64,000 bases of DNA from Actinomadura sp. DC4 (lineage in GTDB: Bacteria; Actinomycetota; Actinomycetes; Streptosporangiales; Streptosporangiaceae), in assembly GCF_030406325.1 (NCBI RefSeq), contig NZ_JAUEQY010000011.1, positions 62,001 through 126,000 of the forward strand, read 5' to 3'. Positions 11,067-21,300 of this stretch are shown piece after piece. A model generated the notes under the pieces. That model was not told where the DNA came from and did not search any database. It worked only from the letters and a program-made list of their open reading frames with translations. The first letter of the stretch is position 1. Each line of letters opens with the position of its first letter. Both the position numbers and the translations under genes were made by a program.

Positions 11067-14000
11067 GTGTCTCGGCAGTTGCTCACCGTCTCCCCGGACG
11101 AGCCGGGCGGTTTCCGTACGGTCGAGGAGGCGCTGGCCGCGGCACGCACCGGCTCGGTCATCCGTGTCCGGCCTGGCCGATACCCCGAGAGCCTCGTCAT
11201 CCGGACCCGGGTCACCATCGTGGCCGAGGGGGAGCGAGGCAGCGTGGAGATCTGCCCGCGCAACGGCACGGCGGTGATGCTCCTCACCGACGCCGTGATG
11301 CTGACGGACCTCACCCTGCGCGGCGGCGGCGACGACGTGCCGGTGATCGACGCCGCGCACGGCCAGGTCGCCATGGAGGGCTGCACCGTGGCCGGTTCCG
11401 GCTGGACCGCCGTGCTCGCCCGCGGCGCCGGTTCGCTCGCGATGCGCGGATGCCGGGTCACCAACGCCGAGGGCGCGGGCATCGTCGACACCGCCGAGAC
11501 GGGCAGCGTCATCGAGGACTGCCTCATCGAGAACCTCGGCACCTCCGCCATCGTCTTGGGCGAGAAGGCCCGGTCCACGATCCGCGGCTGCCAGCTGCGC
11601 GACGCGCGCGGCAACGGCGTGCTGGCCAACGGCGAGGCGCAGGGCACGATCGAGGACTGCCAGATCACCACGACCTCCAAGCCGGCCATCGCCCTGGAGG
11701 GCGACAGCGCCACGCGCGTGGTGCGCACCAGCGTGCGCGACTGCGCGGTGGGCGTCTACGTGACCAGCGGGTCGCGTCCGACCCTGGAAGAGGTGACGGT
11801 CACCGACATCACCGCCGGTCCCGGCATCGTGCTGGCCGGCGGCGCGGACCCCCTCGTACGGCGCTGCCGCACGGGCCGTACCAAGGACAACGGGCTGGCC
11901 GTCACCGAGCGCTCCCGTGGCACGTTCGAAGGGTGTGAGTTCAGCGGCTCGAGCGCGCCCGCGATCAAGATCTCGGGGTCCAGCTCGCCCTCGCTCAGCG
12001 CAACGACGGTGCGCGAGTGCCTCGACACGTCCGCGTCCGTGCTGGTGACCGAGGACTCCGTGGCGGAGTTCGACCGGCTGGACGTCGTGGACGCCGCGGG
12101 CGTCGCGATCGTCATCCGGTCCGGCGCCAACCCGCTCGTACGGCACGCGACCATCACCGCGCCCGGCGGAGCCGGCGTGGAGGTCGGCGACGACGGGCGC
12201 GGGCGGCTGGAGCACTGCGTCGTCGAGCGGGCCGGCGGCACCGCCGCGCGCATCGGCGACGGGGCCAACGTCACGTTCCGCGACTGCGTCTTCCGCGAGG
12301 CCGCCGAGGCGGGTCTCTCCGTCGACTCCGGCGGCCTGGGCATCGCCTCGGACTGCGAGGTCTCCGGCAGCGGCGCCTCGGGCGTGGCCGTACGCGACGG
12401 CGGCGATCTGACGCTCACCCGGGCCCGTATCAGCGGCTCCGGCGCCCACGGCATACTCCTGTCCGCCGGCGCGCGGGCCACTCTGGACGGCTGCGAGCTG
12501 ACCGGCAGCGTCGGCGACGGCATCCGCGTCGACAGCGCCGAGCCGGTCTCCGTCCTCGCCTGCGCCGTACGCGACAACCGGGGCGCCGGCCTGCGGCAGC
12601 CCCGCCCCGGCGGGCGGCTCAACGTCCGCGACCTGGACAGTTCGGGGAACGCCGTCCCCGACTCTTGGGGCGGGGAGCCGGTCGAGGGCACCGACGGCCC
12701 GATCGAGGAGAAGACCCGCACCCCCGCGCCCGTCGGGCCGCTGGCGGAGCTGGAGTCGCTGGTCGGCCTGCAGGGCGTGAAGCGCCAGGTGCGCACGCTG
12801 GTCAACCTCAACCAGATGTCGCAGCGCCGCGCGCGGCTCGGCATGCCCGTACCCCCGATGAGCCGGCACCTGATCTTCGCCGGCCCTCCCGGCACCGGCA
12901 AGACCACCGTCGCCCGGCTTTACGGCGGGATCCTCACCGAGCTCGGCGTGCTGCGCAGCGGGCACCTGGTCGAGGTCTCCCGCGCCGACCTGGTCGCCCA
13001 GTACGTCGGCGCGACGGCCATCAAGACCACCGAGGCGTTCAACGAGGCGCTGGGCGGCGTGCTCTTCATCGACGAGGCCTACACCCTGGTCTCCGAGAGC
13101 AAGGGCGGCGGCAGCGACTTCGGGCGTGAGGCCATCGACACGTTGGTGAAGCTCATGGAGGACCACCGCGACGACGTCGTGGTGGTGGCCGCCGGCTACA
13201 CCGACGAGATGAAGTCCTTCCTGTCCGCCAACCCCGGCATGGCCTCGCGGTTCAGCCGGACCATCGAGTTCAGCAACTATGCCGTGGACGAGCTCGTCAC
13301 GATCACCGAGAGCATGTGCGAGAGCCACCGGTACGAGCTGGACCCACGCACCCGGCATGCGCTCGCCACCCACTACGAGCGCATGCCGCGCGACGCGACG
13401 TTCGGCAACGGCCGCGCGGCGCGCCTGGTCTTCGAGGAGATGATCGACCGGCAGGCGTTCCGGCTGGCCTCGATGAGCGACCCGGCCGAGAGCGACCTGT
13501 CCCTGCTGCTGCCCGAGGACGTCAGCGACGAGGCCGCGCGCGTGACCGAGACCTCCAGCGACCTCGACTCGCTCCTGGGCAGCCTCTCCGGCATGATCGG
13601 CCTCGGCGCGGTGAAGCGCGAGGTCAAGGACATGGTCGACCTGCTCGCCGCGGCCAAGCAGCGCGAGGCCGCAGGCCTGCCCGCGCCCAACATCAGCCGG
13701 CACCTGGTCTTCACCGGCTCGCCCGGCACCGGCAAGACCACCGTGGCCCGTCTCTATGCCGAGCTGCTGCTGGCCCTCGGCGTGCTGCGCCGCGGCCAGC
13801 TCGTGGAGGTGGCCCGCGCGGACCTCGTGGGCCGCTACGTCGGTCACACCGCGCAGCTCACCCGCGATGTGTTCCAGAGCGCGCTGGGCGGCGTGCTGTT
13901 CATCGACGAGGCGTACACCCTCACCCCGGAGAACAACTCCAACGACTTCGGCCGCGAGGCGGTGGAGACGCTCCTGAAGCTCATGGAGGACCACCGCGAC

Positions 14001-14381
14001 GAGATCGTCGTCATCGTCGCCGGCTACACCGAGGAGATGCAGCGCTTCCTCGACTCCAACCCCGGCCTGGCCTCGCGCTTCTCGCGTTATGTGAAGTTCG
14101 ACGACTACTCGACCGACGAGCTCCTCGACATCATGCGCAAGCAGGCCGCGACATCGGGGTACGAATGCGCCCCGGAGACGGTCACGGCGCTGCGGGAGTA
14201 CGTCGACGCGCTGCCGCGGGACCGCACCTTCGGCAACGCGCGCCTGGCCCGGCAACTGCTGGAGACGATGATGACGCGCCAGGCGAGGCGTCTCGGCGCG
14301 ATGCGCTCGCCCGCCGTCGCGGACCTCCGTTCGCTGCTGCCCGAGGACCTGCCCTCGGCCAACACTCCAAGCCCGCGCTGA
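11067..14381 (+). CDS. EccA-like protein: right-handed beta-helix plus two AAA (CbxX/CfqX) ATPase domains
   Basis: This 1104-aa protein starts with GTG 11067 behind an excellent AAGGAGG. Residues about 1-530 are short repeats of pectate-lyase/right-handed beta-helix type (units such as PTLEEVTVTDITAGPGIVL and NPLVRHATITAPGGAGVEV). Two AAA domains follow. The first has GPPGTGKTT near residue 610 and LGGVLFIDEAYTL; the second has GSPGTGKTT near residue 885 and again LGGVLFIDEAYTL. Both have Walker A, Walker B and a NPGxxSRFSR arginine-finger-like block, so both look active. The AAA type is CbxX/CfqX, as in mycobacterial EccA, where the N-terminus is TPR and there is one AAA. It is therefore a likely cytosolic chaperone-ATPase of the ESX system, with a beta-helix replacing the TPR part. 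It is divergent from mycP. Confidence 0.85.
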   Translation: MSRQLLTVSPDEPGGFRTVEEALAAARTGSVIRVRPGRYPESLVIRTRVTIVAEGERGSVEICPRNGTAVMLLTDAVMLTDLTLRGGGDDVPVIDAAHGQVAMEGCTVAGSGWTAVLARGAGSLAMRGCRVTNAEGAGIVDTAETGSVIEDCLIENLGTSAIVLGEKARSTIRGCQLRDARGNGVLANGEAQGTIEDCQITTTSKPAIALEGDSATRVVRTSVRDCAVGVYVTSGSRPTLEEVTVTDITAGPGIVLAGGADPLVRRCRTGRTKDNGLAVTERSRGTFEGCEFSGSSAPAIKISGSSSPSLSATTVRECLDTSASVLVTEDSVAEFDRLDVVDAAGVAIVIRSGANPLVRHATITAPGGAGVEVGDDGRGRLEHCVVERAGGTAARIGDGANVTFRDCVFREAAEAGLSVDSGGLGIASDCEVSGSGASGVAVRDGGDLTLTRARISGSGAHGILLSAGARATLDGCELTGSVGDGIRVDSAEPVSVLACAVRDNRGAGLRQPRPGGRLNVRDLDSSGNAVPDSWGGEPVEGTDGPIEEKTRTPAPVGPLAELESLVGLQGVKRQVRTLVNLNQMSQRRARLGMPVPPMSRHLIFAGPPGTGKTTVARLYGGILTELGVLRSGHLVEVSRADLVAQYVGATAIKTTEAFNEALGGVLFIDEAYTLVSESKGGGSDFGREAIDTLVKLMEDHRDDVVVVAAGYTDEMKSFLSANPGMASRFSRTIEFSNYAVDELVTITESMCESHRYELDPRTRHALATHYERMPRDATFGNGRAARLVFEEMIDRQAFRLASMSDPAESDLSLLLPEDVSDEAARVTETSSDLDSLLGSLSGMIGLGAVKREVKDMVDLLAAAKQREAAGLPAPNISRHLVFTGSPGTGKTTVARLYAELLLALGVLRRGQLVEVARADLVGRYVGHTAQLTRDVFQSALGGVLFIDEAYTLTPENNSNDFGREAVETLLKLMEDHRDEIVVIVAGYTEEMQRFLDSNPGLASRFSRYVKFDDYSTDELLDIMRKQAATSGYECAPETVTALREYVDALPRDRTFGNARLARQLLETMMTRQARRLGAMRSPAVADLRSLLPEDLPSANTPSPR

Positions 14382-14527
14382 CCAGCGCGTACGCACTCCC
14401 TGTAGGCTCCGCGACGCGCTCGGCAAGTCGGCGGCAAGCACTCACCAAGAGCACGCCTCGATTGTTGGACCCCATCACCGGCTTTCGGCCGGTTCCGAAC
14501 GACGAATCGTGATGAGGTCGCCTCCCC

Positions 14528-15133
14528 ATGACGCGCAGCACAGTGCTGGACCGTCCACCGGCCGTGGCCAGGAACGTTCCCGCGCCACGACGTACCGTCC
14601 TGCGCCCGGCTCCGCAGCGAGACGCCGCACGGGAGGACGCGTTCTCACGCACGCTGTACGAGCGGCATGGCACGGTGCTGCTGAGCTTCGTCGTCCGGCT
14701 GTGCAACGGGGACCGGCACCGGGCCGAGGACATCGTCCAGGAGACCGCCGTACGGGCCTGGCAGCACAGAGGCATCCTGGACCCGACGACGGACCACGTA
14801 CGGACCTGGCTGTTCACGGTCGCGCACCGGCTCGTGATCGACCACCACCGAGCCCAGCAGGCCCGGCCGAAAGAGGTCGGCGACGACGAGCCGGACGAGA
14901 CCGCCGTACCCGACCCGGCCGAGCTGGTCGTCACGCTGCGAGCGGTCTTCGAGACCATGACCGAACTCACGGAACAGCAGCGCGAGATCCTCATCTACAC
15001 GCACTATCTGGGCTACAGCGTCGAACAGACCGCGAACGCCCTCGGCCTCGCCCCGGGCACGGTCAAGTCTCGCGCCCACTACGCGATGCGCGCCCTCCGC
15101 ACGTCCCTGCGAGCCCGCGCGGTGATGGACTGA
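14528..15133 (+). CDS. ECF-type RNA polymerase sigma factor
   Basis: This 201-aa protein has sigma region 2 (residues about 40-110: FSRTLYERHGTVLLSFVV, then AEDIVQETAVRAWQH and VRTWLFTVAHRLVID) and region 4 (residues about 140-190: MTELTEQQREILIYTHYLG, VEQTANALGLAPGTVKSR). It directs RNA polymerase to a small promoter set. The N-terminal 35 residues are basic and disordered. GATGAGG about 10 bases upstream is a plausible ribosome site. No anti-sigma gene is next to it, which is unusual for ECF factors. Its position just after the EccA-like gene raises the possibility that it controls ESX genes, but this is inference. Confidence 0.92.
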   Translation: MTRSTVLDRPPAVARNVPAPRRTVLRPAPQRDAAREDAFSRTLYERHGTVLLSFVVRLCNGDRHRAEDIVQETAVRAWQHRGILDPTTDHVRTWLFTVAHRLVIDHHRAQQARPKEVGDDEPDETAVPDPAELVVTLRAVFETMTELTEQQREILIYTHYLGYSVEQTANALGLAPGTVKSRAHYAMRALRTSLRARAVMD

Positions 15134-15241
15134 CCCTCTTGGCTCGCGCGGGGCGGCTGCGGGTCATCCACAGGTGTGCACATGGCTTTCCTGGTCACAG
15201 ACTCTGCTGGACAATCGGATTGGTGGAGGCGCGGTGCGCGC

Positions 15242-16099
15242 TCAGCAGGCGCGGGCCGTAGCAGGGGCAGGTGTGGGCTTGGGGGCGCCGCGGGTGTTCG
15301 TCCGGAGTTGGGCGAGCAAGGTGCCGCCGAAGGCGATGGTCATGCCCAGTAGCTGGAGCGGGGTCAACGCCTGGCCCAGGGCGGCCCAGCCGATCACGGC
15401 CGCCGACAGCGGGCTCAGCAGCGTCAGGAACGCGACCGACGTCGCGGGCAGCCGGGACACACCGCGGAACCACAGCCAGTAGCCGGCGGCCGTGCCGACG
15501 ACGCCCAGGTAGACGTAGCCGGCGACCGCGCGCCCGTCCAGCGCCGGTGGTCCGCCCTCGATCAGCAGGCTCACCGGCAGGAGCAGGAGGCCGCCCGCCG
15601 TCAGTTGCCAGCCGGTGAAGGTCAGGGCGCCGACGCTCTCAGGCCGGCCCCAGCGCTTGGTGAGGACGGTGCCCGCCGACATGGCCGCGGCCCCCGCCAC
15701 CCCGGCCAGTACGCCGAGGAGATCGAGCCGCGCGCCGGAGCGCAGCACGACCAGGCTCACCCCCGCCACTCCCATGAACCCGGCGAGTACCCGGTGGGCG
15801 GCGGGGCGTTCGGCGAGCAGCACGGTGGCGAACGCCAGCGCGAAGAGCGGGCCCACCGCGCCGAGGACGGCCGCCACACCGCCCGGCAGCCGGTACGCCG
15901 CCAGGAACAGCAGCGGGAAGAAGGCGCCGATGTTGAGCGTGCCCAGCACCGCCGCCCGCCCGATCCACGCGCCCCGCGGCAACGTACGGGTCACGGCCAG
16001 GAGGGCCAGTCCGGCCGGCAGGGCCCTCATCAGTGCGGTGAACAGCGGCCGGCCGGGCGGCAGGAACTCCGTGGTGACCGCGTAGGTCGACCCCCACAC
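15242..16099 (-). CDS. EamA/DMT superfamily exporter, probably 5'-shortened
   Basis: About 285 aa with ten hydrophobic helices in two EamA halves (PGGVAAVLGAVGPLFALAF in the first, GTAAGYWLWFRGVSRLPATS in the second). It is a drug/metabolite exporter of the cytoplasmic membrane. The family normally begins with about 10-15 residues before the WGSTYAVTTEFLPPGRP block. Here the only usual start nearby is GTG at 16099, which begins at that block. The frame stays open through the MarR gene to 16534, but that part is MarR shadow. Homologous text (IPIGLTPLVWG) continues for a few codons upstream of 16099 without a start codon. See the finding on this junction. The adjacent MarR gene is the likely regulator. 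Confidence 0.8.
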   Translation of the reverse strand: MWGSTYAVTTEFLPPGRPLFTALMRALPAGLALLAVTRTLPRGAWIGRAAVLGTLNIGAFFPLLFLAAYRLPGGVAAVLGAVGPLFALAFATVLLAERPAAHRVLAGFMGVAGVSLVVLRSGARLDLLGVLAGVAGAAAMSAGTVLTKRWGRPESVGALTFTGWQLTAGGLLLLPVSLLIEGGPPALDGRAVAGYVYLGVVGTAAGYWLWFRGVSRLPATSVAFLTLLSPLSAAVIGWAALGQALTPLQLLGMTIAFGGTLLAQLRTNTRGAPKPTPAPATARAC

Positions 16100-16106
16100 G
16101 AGCGGG

Positions 16107-16547
16107 GTGAGGCCGATGGGGATCGTCGGGCGGGTCTCGCGCCTGTCGCGGTTGCTGGACCTCCGGCTGAAGGACTTCTTCGCCGAGCACGGGCTGGAGC
16201 GCTGGGAGTTCGACGTCCTGGCCACCCTGCGCCGGTCAGGGCCCCCGTACGAGCTGACGGCGGGCGCCCTCAACCGGGCCGCCATGATCACCTCGGGTGC
16301 GATCACCAACCGCATCGACCGGATGGCGAAGCGGGGGCTCGTCGAGCGGGTGCCCGACGAGGAGGATCGCCGCTCCGTGCGCGTACGGCTGACCGAGCGG
16401 GGCTGGAAGACGATCGAGGAGCTCGTCGGCCCGCACACCGAGAACGAGGCACTCCTCCTCGCCGCCCTGGGCCCGGACGAACGCGACCGGCTGGCGGCCA
16501 TGCTGCGCGACCTGCTGGAGTCCCTCGGCGACACCTCGCTCGAATAG
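16107..16547 (+). CDS. MarR family regulator, probably N-terminally shortened
   Basis: 146 aa from GTG 16107 (ATG 16116 is an alternative). The winged-helix MarR core is clear: EFDVLATLRRSGPPYELT, TSGAITNRIDRMAKRGLVER, then the beta-wing EEDRRSVRVRLTERG. Related actinobacterial MarR proteins have about 20-25 extra residues in front of the PMGIVGRVSRLSRLLD helix, which forms part of the dimer interface. Here an in-frame TAG at 16083 leaves at most seven codons upstream of GTG 16107, with no start codon among them. It probably regulates the divergent DMT exporter. It is convergent with the AraC gene, 3 bp apart. Confidence 0.82.
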   Translation: MRPMGIVGRVSRLSRLLDLRLKDFFAEHGLERWEFDVLATLRRSGPPYELTAGALNRAAMITSGAITNRIDRMAKRGLVERVPDEEDRRSVRVRLTERGWKTIEELVGPHTENEALLLAALGPDERDRLAAMLRDLLESLGDTSLE

Positions 16548-16550
16548 CGG

Positions 16551-17486
16551 TCAGCCGCGCCACGCCGAGGGCGTACGCCCGCGTGCGCGTTTGAACGCCA
16601 CGCTGAACGCGAACGGATCCTGGTAGCCGACCTGCCGGGCCACGGTGGCGACGCTCTGCCGGGTGTCGCGCAGCAGGTCGGCGGCGAGGGTCATGCGCCA
16701 GTCGGTGAGGTAGCCGAGCGGCGGCCGGCCGACCAGGGCGGCGAAGCGCTGGGCGAACGCGGCGCGGGACATGCCGACCTCGCCGGCCAGCGAGGCGACC
16801 GTCCACCGGCCGCCGGGATCCTCGTGCAGGAGCCGCAGCGCCTCGCCGACCGCCGGGTCGCCCAGCGCGCGGTACCAGGCGGGTGGCGTCGCCTCCGGCC
16901 TCGTACACCAGGTCCGCAGCGCGATCACCAGGACCAGATCGAGGAGCCGGGCGAGGATCGCCTCCTGGCCCGGCTCGTCGCGGGCCGCCTCGGCGGAGAG
17001 CAGATCGAGGGCCGTACGAGTGCGCGGCCCCGCGGGCACGACGGCCAGCGGCGGGAGCATCTCCAGCAGGCGGGAGGCCGCGTCGCCGTGCAGCTCGTAC
17101 GCGCCCCGGAGCATGACGGTGGCCCCGGCGAGGCCGTCACCGTACGTCCGGGGGACCGGCGTCGGCGGAGAGTCCGCGGGGGCGCCGGTGGGGAGGTACT
17201 TGCGCCCGTCGCGGATCACGAACCCCGGTGCGGTCGCCGGGTCGTCCGTGACCGTGTACCCGCCGGGGGCCGTGACGAGGGCGATGTCGCCCGCGGCGAG
17301 GCGTACGGGAGCGGAGTCGCCGAGCCGGATCCAGGCGTGGCCGCCGAGCGTGGCCGCGACCGTGAGCGGTGGCGCGTCGGCGTACGTCACGCCCCACGGC
17401 GGCGACTGGATCAGCCGCCTGACCAGCGCGTCCTGCGCGCGTGCCCGCTGCAGCAGGTCGGTCAGGACGTCCACACCCGTCACCAT
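16551..17486 (-). CDS. AraC family transcriptional regulator with cupin domain
   Basis: This 311-aa protein has an N-terminal cupin-like domain (residues about 5-175; VTYADAPPLTVAATLGGHAW, APVRLAAGDIALVTAPGGY) and a C-terminal AraC double helix-turn-helix (residues about 205-305). The latter contains WTVASLAGEVGMSRAAFAQR and VATVARQVGYQDPFAFSVAF. This layout (AraC_binding/cupin_6) is common for regulators of neighbouring oxidoreductases. It is divergent from the SDR gene at 17557 with only 70 bp between starts, so the SDR is the probable target. The ligand is unknown. Confidence 0.92.
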   Translation of the reverse strand: MVTGVDVLTDLLQRARAQDALVRRLIQSPPWGVTYADAPPLTVAATLGGHAWIRLGDSAPVRLAAGDIALVTAPGGYTVTDDPATAPGFVIRDGRKYLPTGAPADSPPTPVPRTYGDGLAGATVMLRGAYELHGDAASRLLEMLPPLAVVPAGPRTRTALDLLSAEAARDEPGQEAILARLLDLVLVIALRTWCTRPEATPPAWYRALGDPAVGEALRLLHEDPGGRWTVASLAGEVGMSRAAFAQRFAALVGRPPLGYLTDWRMTLAADLLRDTRQSVATVARQVGYQDPFAFSVAFKRARGRTPSAWRG

Positions 17487-17556
17487 AGACGATCACAAAG
17501 GAAATCAGGATCTCCACCCATGGATCGTCCAGGCGGCGAACGGTTGGCTGGACGGC

Positions 17557-18285
17557 ATGACGAAGTCCATCGCTGTGTTCGGAACCGGCCCCGGTGTGGG
17601 CCAGGCCATCGCCCGCCGGTACGGAAAGGAGGGCTACGACGTCGTCCTGGTCGCGCGTCGTCAGGGACCTCTGGACCTGCTCGCCCGTGAGATGTCCGCC
17701 GAGGGCGTCACCGCCCATGTGATCACCGCCGACCTCGACCGCACCGACGAGGTGCCGGCGCTCGCCGTGCGGATCCGCGCTCGTGTCGGGGACCCCACGG
17801 CCCTCTACTACGGCCCGGCGCCCGCCGCCCCGCCGTTCGTCCCCGCCGCCGGTCTCACAGAGGAACTGCTCCAGGACCGCATGCCGATCACGATGTACAC
17901 GCTCCTGGCCCTGGTGCGGGAGTTCCTCCCCGCCATGGTCGAGCGCGGCGACGGCGCCATCCTCAGCGCTCAGGGGGCCGCCGCCGTCCAGGGCCGGCCG
18001 CACATGAGCGGCTGGCCCACGATCCTGGCCGCCCAGCGCAACTACTTCCAGTCACTCGCGGGCGAGGTCGCCGCCAAGGGCGTGTACGTCGGCGCGCTCT
18101 ACATCGGCGCCCGCATCCTGGGAACCCCCTTCGAGGCGGAGTACCGGCGGCGCCAGGCCCAGGGCGAACCCGTGCCCGACCTGGCCGCCGCCGCCCCCGC
18201 CGCGCTCGCCGGCATCCTGTGGGACATGCACGCGGAACGGGACCGCCACGAGACCGTCTTCCCCGCCGAGCACATGGACCGATGA
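17557..18285 (+). CDS. SDR-fold protein lacking the usual Tyr-x-x-x-Lys pair
   Basis: This 242-aa protein starts at ATG 17557. The N-terminus has a Rossmann motif (AVFGTGPGVGQAIARRYGKEG) followed by VVLVARR, so NAD(P) binding is likely. In classical SDR enzymes a YxxxK pair follows the catalytic Ser; here the corresponding stretch is GWPTILAAQRNYFQSLAGE, with no such pair. LSAQGAAAV may contain the Ser. It may therefore be an atypical SDR or a non-catalytic sensor such as an NmrA-like protein. It is divergent from the AraC regulator and convergent with eccC (22 bp apart). Confidence 0.8.
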   Translation: MTKSIAVFGTGPGVGQAIARRYGKEGYDVVLVARRQGPLDLLAREMSAEGVTAHVITADLDRTDEVPALAVRIRARVGDPTALYYGPAPAAPPFVPAAGLTEELLQDRMPITMYTLLALVREFLPAMVERGDGAILSAQGAAAVQGRPHMSGWPTILAAQRNYFQSLAGEVAAKGVYVGALYIGARILGTPFEAEYRRRQAQGEPVPDLAAAAPAALAGILWDMHAERDRHETVFPAEHMDR

Positions 18286-18307
18286 GACGCCTGCGGCCAG
18301 ACAGGTC

Positions 18308-21300
18308 CTAGTCCTCCAGGACCGCCGTCTGCATCTGGACCGCCTTGCGCCGGGCGATGCGCAGCGCCCGGCCGGGCGGCAGGATGCGGCCCTTGATGTT
18401 GCCGAACAGGAAGCCCTCGTCCGGCGGGCAGGACATCAGCAGGGACGGCGTGTTGACCTCCTGGAGCCGCCGCATCAGGATCTCGCCCAGACCGCGCCCG
18501 GCCCCGGCCGCGGACCGCGCCACGACCATGTGCAGGCCGACCTCGTACCCGAGCGCCAGGTGTGACAGCAGCGGGTCGAACGGGTGCTGCATCGGACCCG
18601 CGCCGATCATGTCGTAGTCGTCGACCAGGATGAACAGCCGCGGGCCGCTCCACCAGTCGCACAGCCGCATCCGGGCCGGTGCGATCTCCGGTCCGGGCAC
18701 GCGGGCCTTGATCGCCCGCCCGGCGCCGTCCACGAGGTCGCGCAGCGCGTCCATGGCGACGGCGTGCCCGAGCCGATATTCGTCGGGCACCGCCTCGATC
18801 AGCTCGCGGCGGTAGTCCACCACCATGATGCGGGCCTCCTCGGGCGTGTACCGCGTGGTGATGGACTTGGCGATGAGGCGCAGAAGGTTCGTCTTGCCGC
18901 ACTCGGTGTCGCCCACCACGATCATGTGGGGGTTCTCGCCGAAGTCGTGCCACACCGTGGAGAGCCGCTCCTCCTCCAGTCCCAGGGGCACGCGGAGGTC
19001 GCCCTCGGGGGCGGGCAGCTCGTTCGCGCTCAGCCTGGCCGGCAGCATGCGCACCCGCGGCGCGGACGGGCCCTCCCAGCTCTCGTCCACGGCCGCGACC
19101 AGCCCGGCGATCCCGTCGGCGAGGTCGCCGGCGTTCTCCACCGAGTCGATGCGCGGCAGCGCGGTGAGGTAGTGCAGCTTGCTGTCACGGGTGATGCCAC
19201 GCCCGGGGAGGCGGGGTACGGAGGCCGCGCGGCGGGCGTCGATCTCTGAGTCCATCGGATCGCCCATGCGCAGCTCCAGGTGCGTCGCGGCCTGGTCGCG
19301 TACGGCCGCCGACAGCTCGACCCAGCGGGCGGTGCTGATGATGAGGTGGATGCCGTAGTTGAGGCCCCGGGCGGCGATCGCGTTGAACGTCGGAAGGAAC
19401 CGGTCGAAGTCCTGGCGCAGGGTCGACCACCCGTCCACGACGAGGAAGACGTCGCCGTGGGGCTGGTCGGCGAACTCCCCGGCCGCGCGGCGGCGCCGGT
19501 AGGTCGGCATCGAGTCGATGCCGTGGTTGAGGAAGAACTGCTCGCGGTCGGCGAGCAGCGCGGTGACCTCCGCGATCGTACGGCTGACGCGTTCGGGGTC
19601 CATGCGCGCGGCGATGCCGGCGACGTGCGGCAGGCCGGCGAGGCCGATCAGCGTGCCGCCGCCGAAGTCGAGGCAGTAGAACTGCACCTCACGCGGGGTG
19701 TGGGTGAGCGCCAGCGCGGCGATCATCGTGCGGACGAGCGTGCTCTTGCCGCTCTGCGGACCGCCGGCGATGGCCACGTGCCCGCCGGCGCCCTGAAGGT
19801 CGATGACCAGCAGGTCGCGGATCTGCTCGAACGGCCGGTCGACGATGCCCACCGGGATCGTCAGCGCGCCGCGCAGGTGAGAGTCGACGGTCGTCAGGCC
19901 GAGAACGTCGTCGGGTTCGAGCGGCGGGAGGATCTGGTCCAGCGTCGGCGGCAGGTCCAGGGGCGGCAGCCACACCTGGTGGGCCGGCGGCCCGGCGTCG
20001 CGCATCCGGTCGACCGCGACCGACAGCAGCGTCTCGCCGGACTCCTCCGGCTCCTCCTCGACCTCCAGGGGCTCCAGCGGCTCGACCGGTGCCACCCGCG
20101 AGGCGGACCACGGCACGACCTGGCTCGCGACCCGTTCCTGGTTGGCCCGGCGCGCGCGGTACGAGCCGGAGGAGTAGGCCGCGCGGAACCTCGTCAGCGC
20201 CTCGACACCGGTCTTGAGGAAGCCGCTGCCGGGTTGTGGCGGCAGCTGGTGTGCGTCGGGTACGCCCAGCACGCCGCGGCTCTCCATGGCCGAGAAGGTG
20301 CGCAGGCCGATGCGGTAGGACAGGTGGCTCTCGAGCTGGTGCATCCTGCCCTCGTCGAGCCGCTGCGAGGCGAGCAGCAGGTGCACGCCCAGTGACCGGC
20401 CGAGGCGGCCGATCATGACGAACAGCTCCATGAAGTCGCGGTGCGCGGCGAGCAGCTCGCTGAACTCGTCCACCACCACGAACAGGCTCGGCAGCGGCTC
20501 CAGTGGCGTGCCGGCGGCGCGCGCCTTCTCGTACTCCAGCACGGAGACGTAGTTGCCGGCGGCGCGGAGCAGCTCCTGACGCCGCATCAGCTCGCCGTGC
20601 AGCGCGTCGCGCATGCGGGAGACCAGGGACGCCTCGTCGGCCAGGTTGGTGATCACCGCGGAGACGTGCGGCAGCTCGTCGAGCCCGAGGAAGGTGGCGC
20701 CGCCCTTGAAGTCGACGAGGACGAAGTTGAGCGTCTCGGAGGAGTTGGTCAGCGCCATCGCCAGCACGAGCGTGCGCAGCAGCTCACTCTTGCCCGAGCC
20801 GGTCGCGCCGATCAGCATGCCGTGCGGTCCGGTGCCACCCTGGGCGGACTCCTTGATGTCCAGCTCAACCGGCGTGCCGTCGACGCCGACCGCGATCGGC
20901 ACCTGCAGCCGGTCGGCGGGGGTGCGCTTGCGCCACAGCGTGGCCGGGTCGTGCCGGTGCAGGTCGGAGATGCCCAGCAGCGTGGCCAGGTCGATGGTGG
21001 ACGACAGCGGCTCGGCGCTGTCGCCGCCCACGCCCAGCCGGTACGGCGCGAGCCGTTTGGCCAGCGTGGTCGCGCCGCGTACGCCCAGGTGGTCCGGGCG
21101 CCCGAGCAGGGTCGTCTGCTCCTTGCGGTCGCGGTCGGTGCGGACCAGCCGGAGCTCGCCGTCCCCGATGTCGAGGCGCAGGGTCGTACGTCCGGGCCGC
21201 CAGGTCAGCGCCCCGCTCAGGTCGATGACGGTGGCGTTGCGCATCCCCGGGCCGTCGAGCGGATGGCCGGCCGGGATGGTGGCGCCGTCCACCACGATGA

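Noticed and set aside
16120-16534. DMT exporter extended through the MarR gene
   Set aside because: That part is the antisense of a clear MarR winged helix and has no membrane segments of the EamA type.
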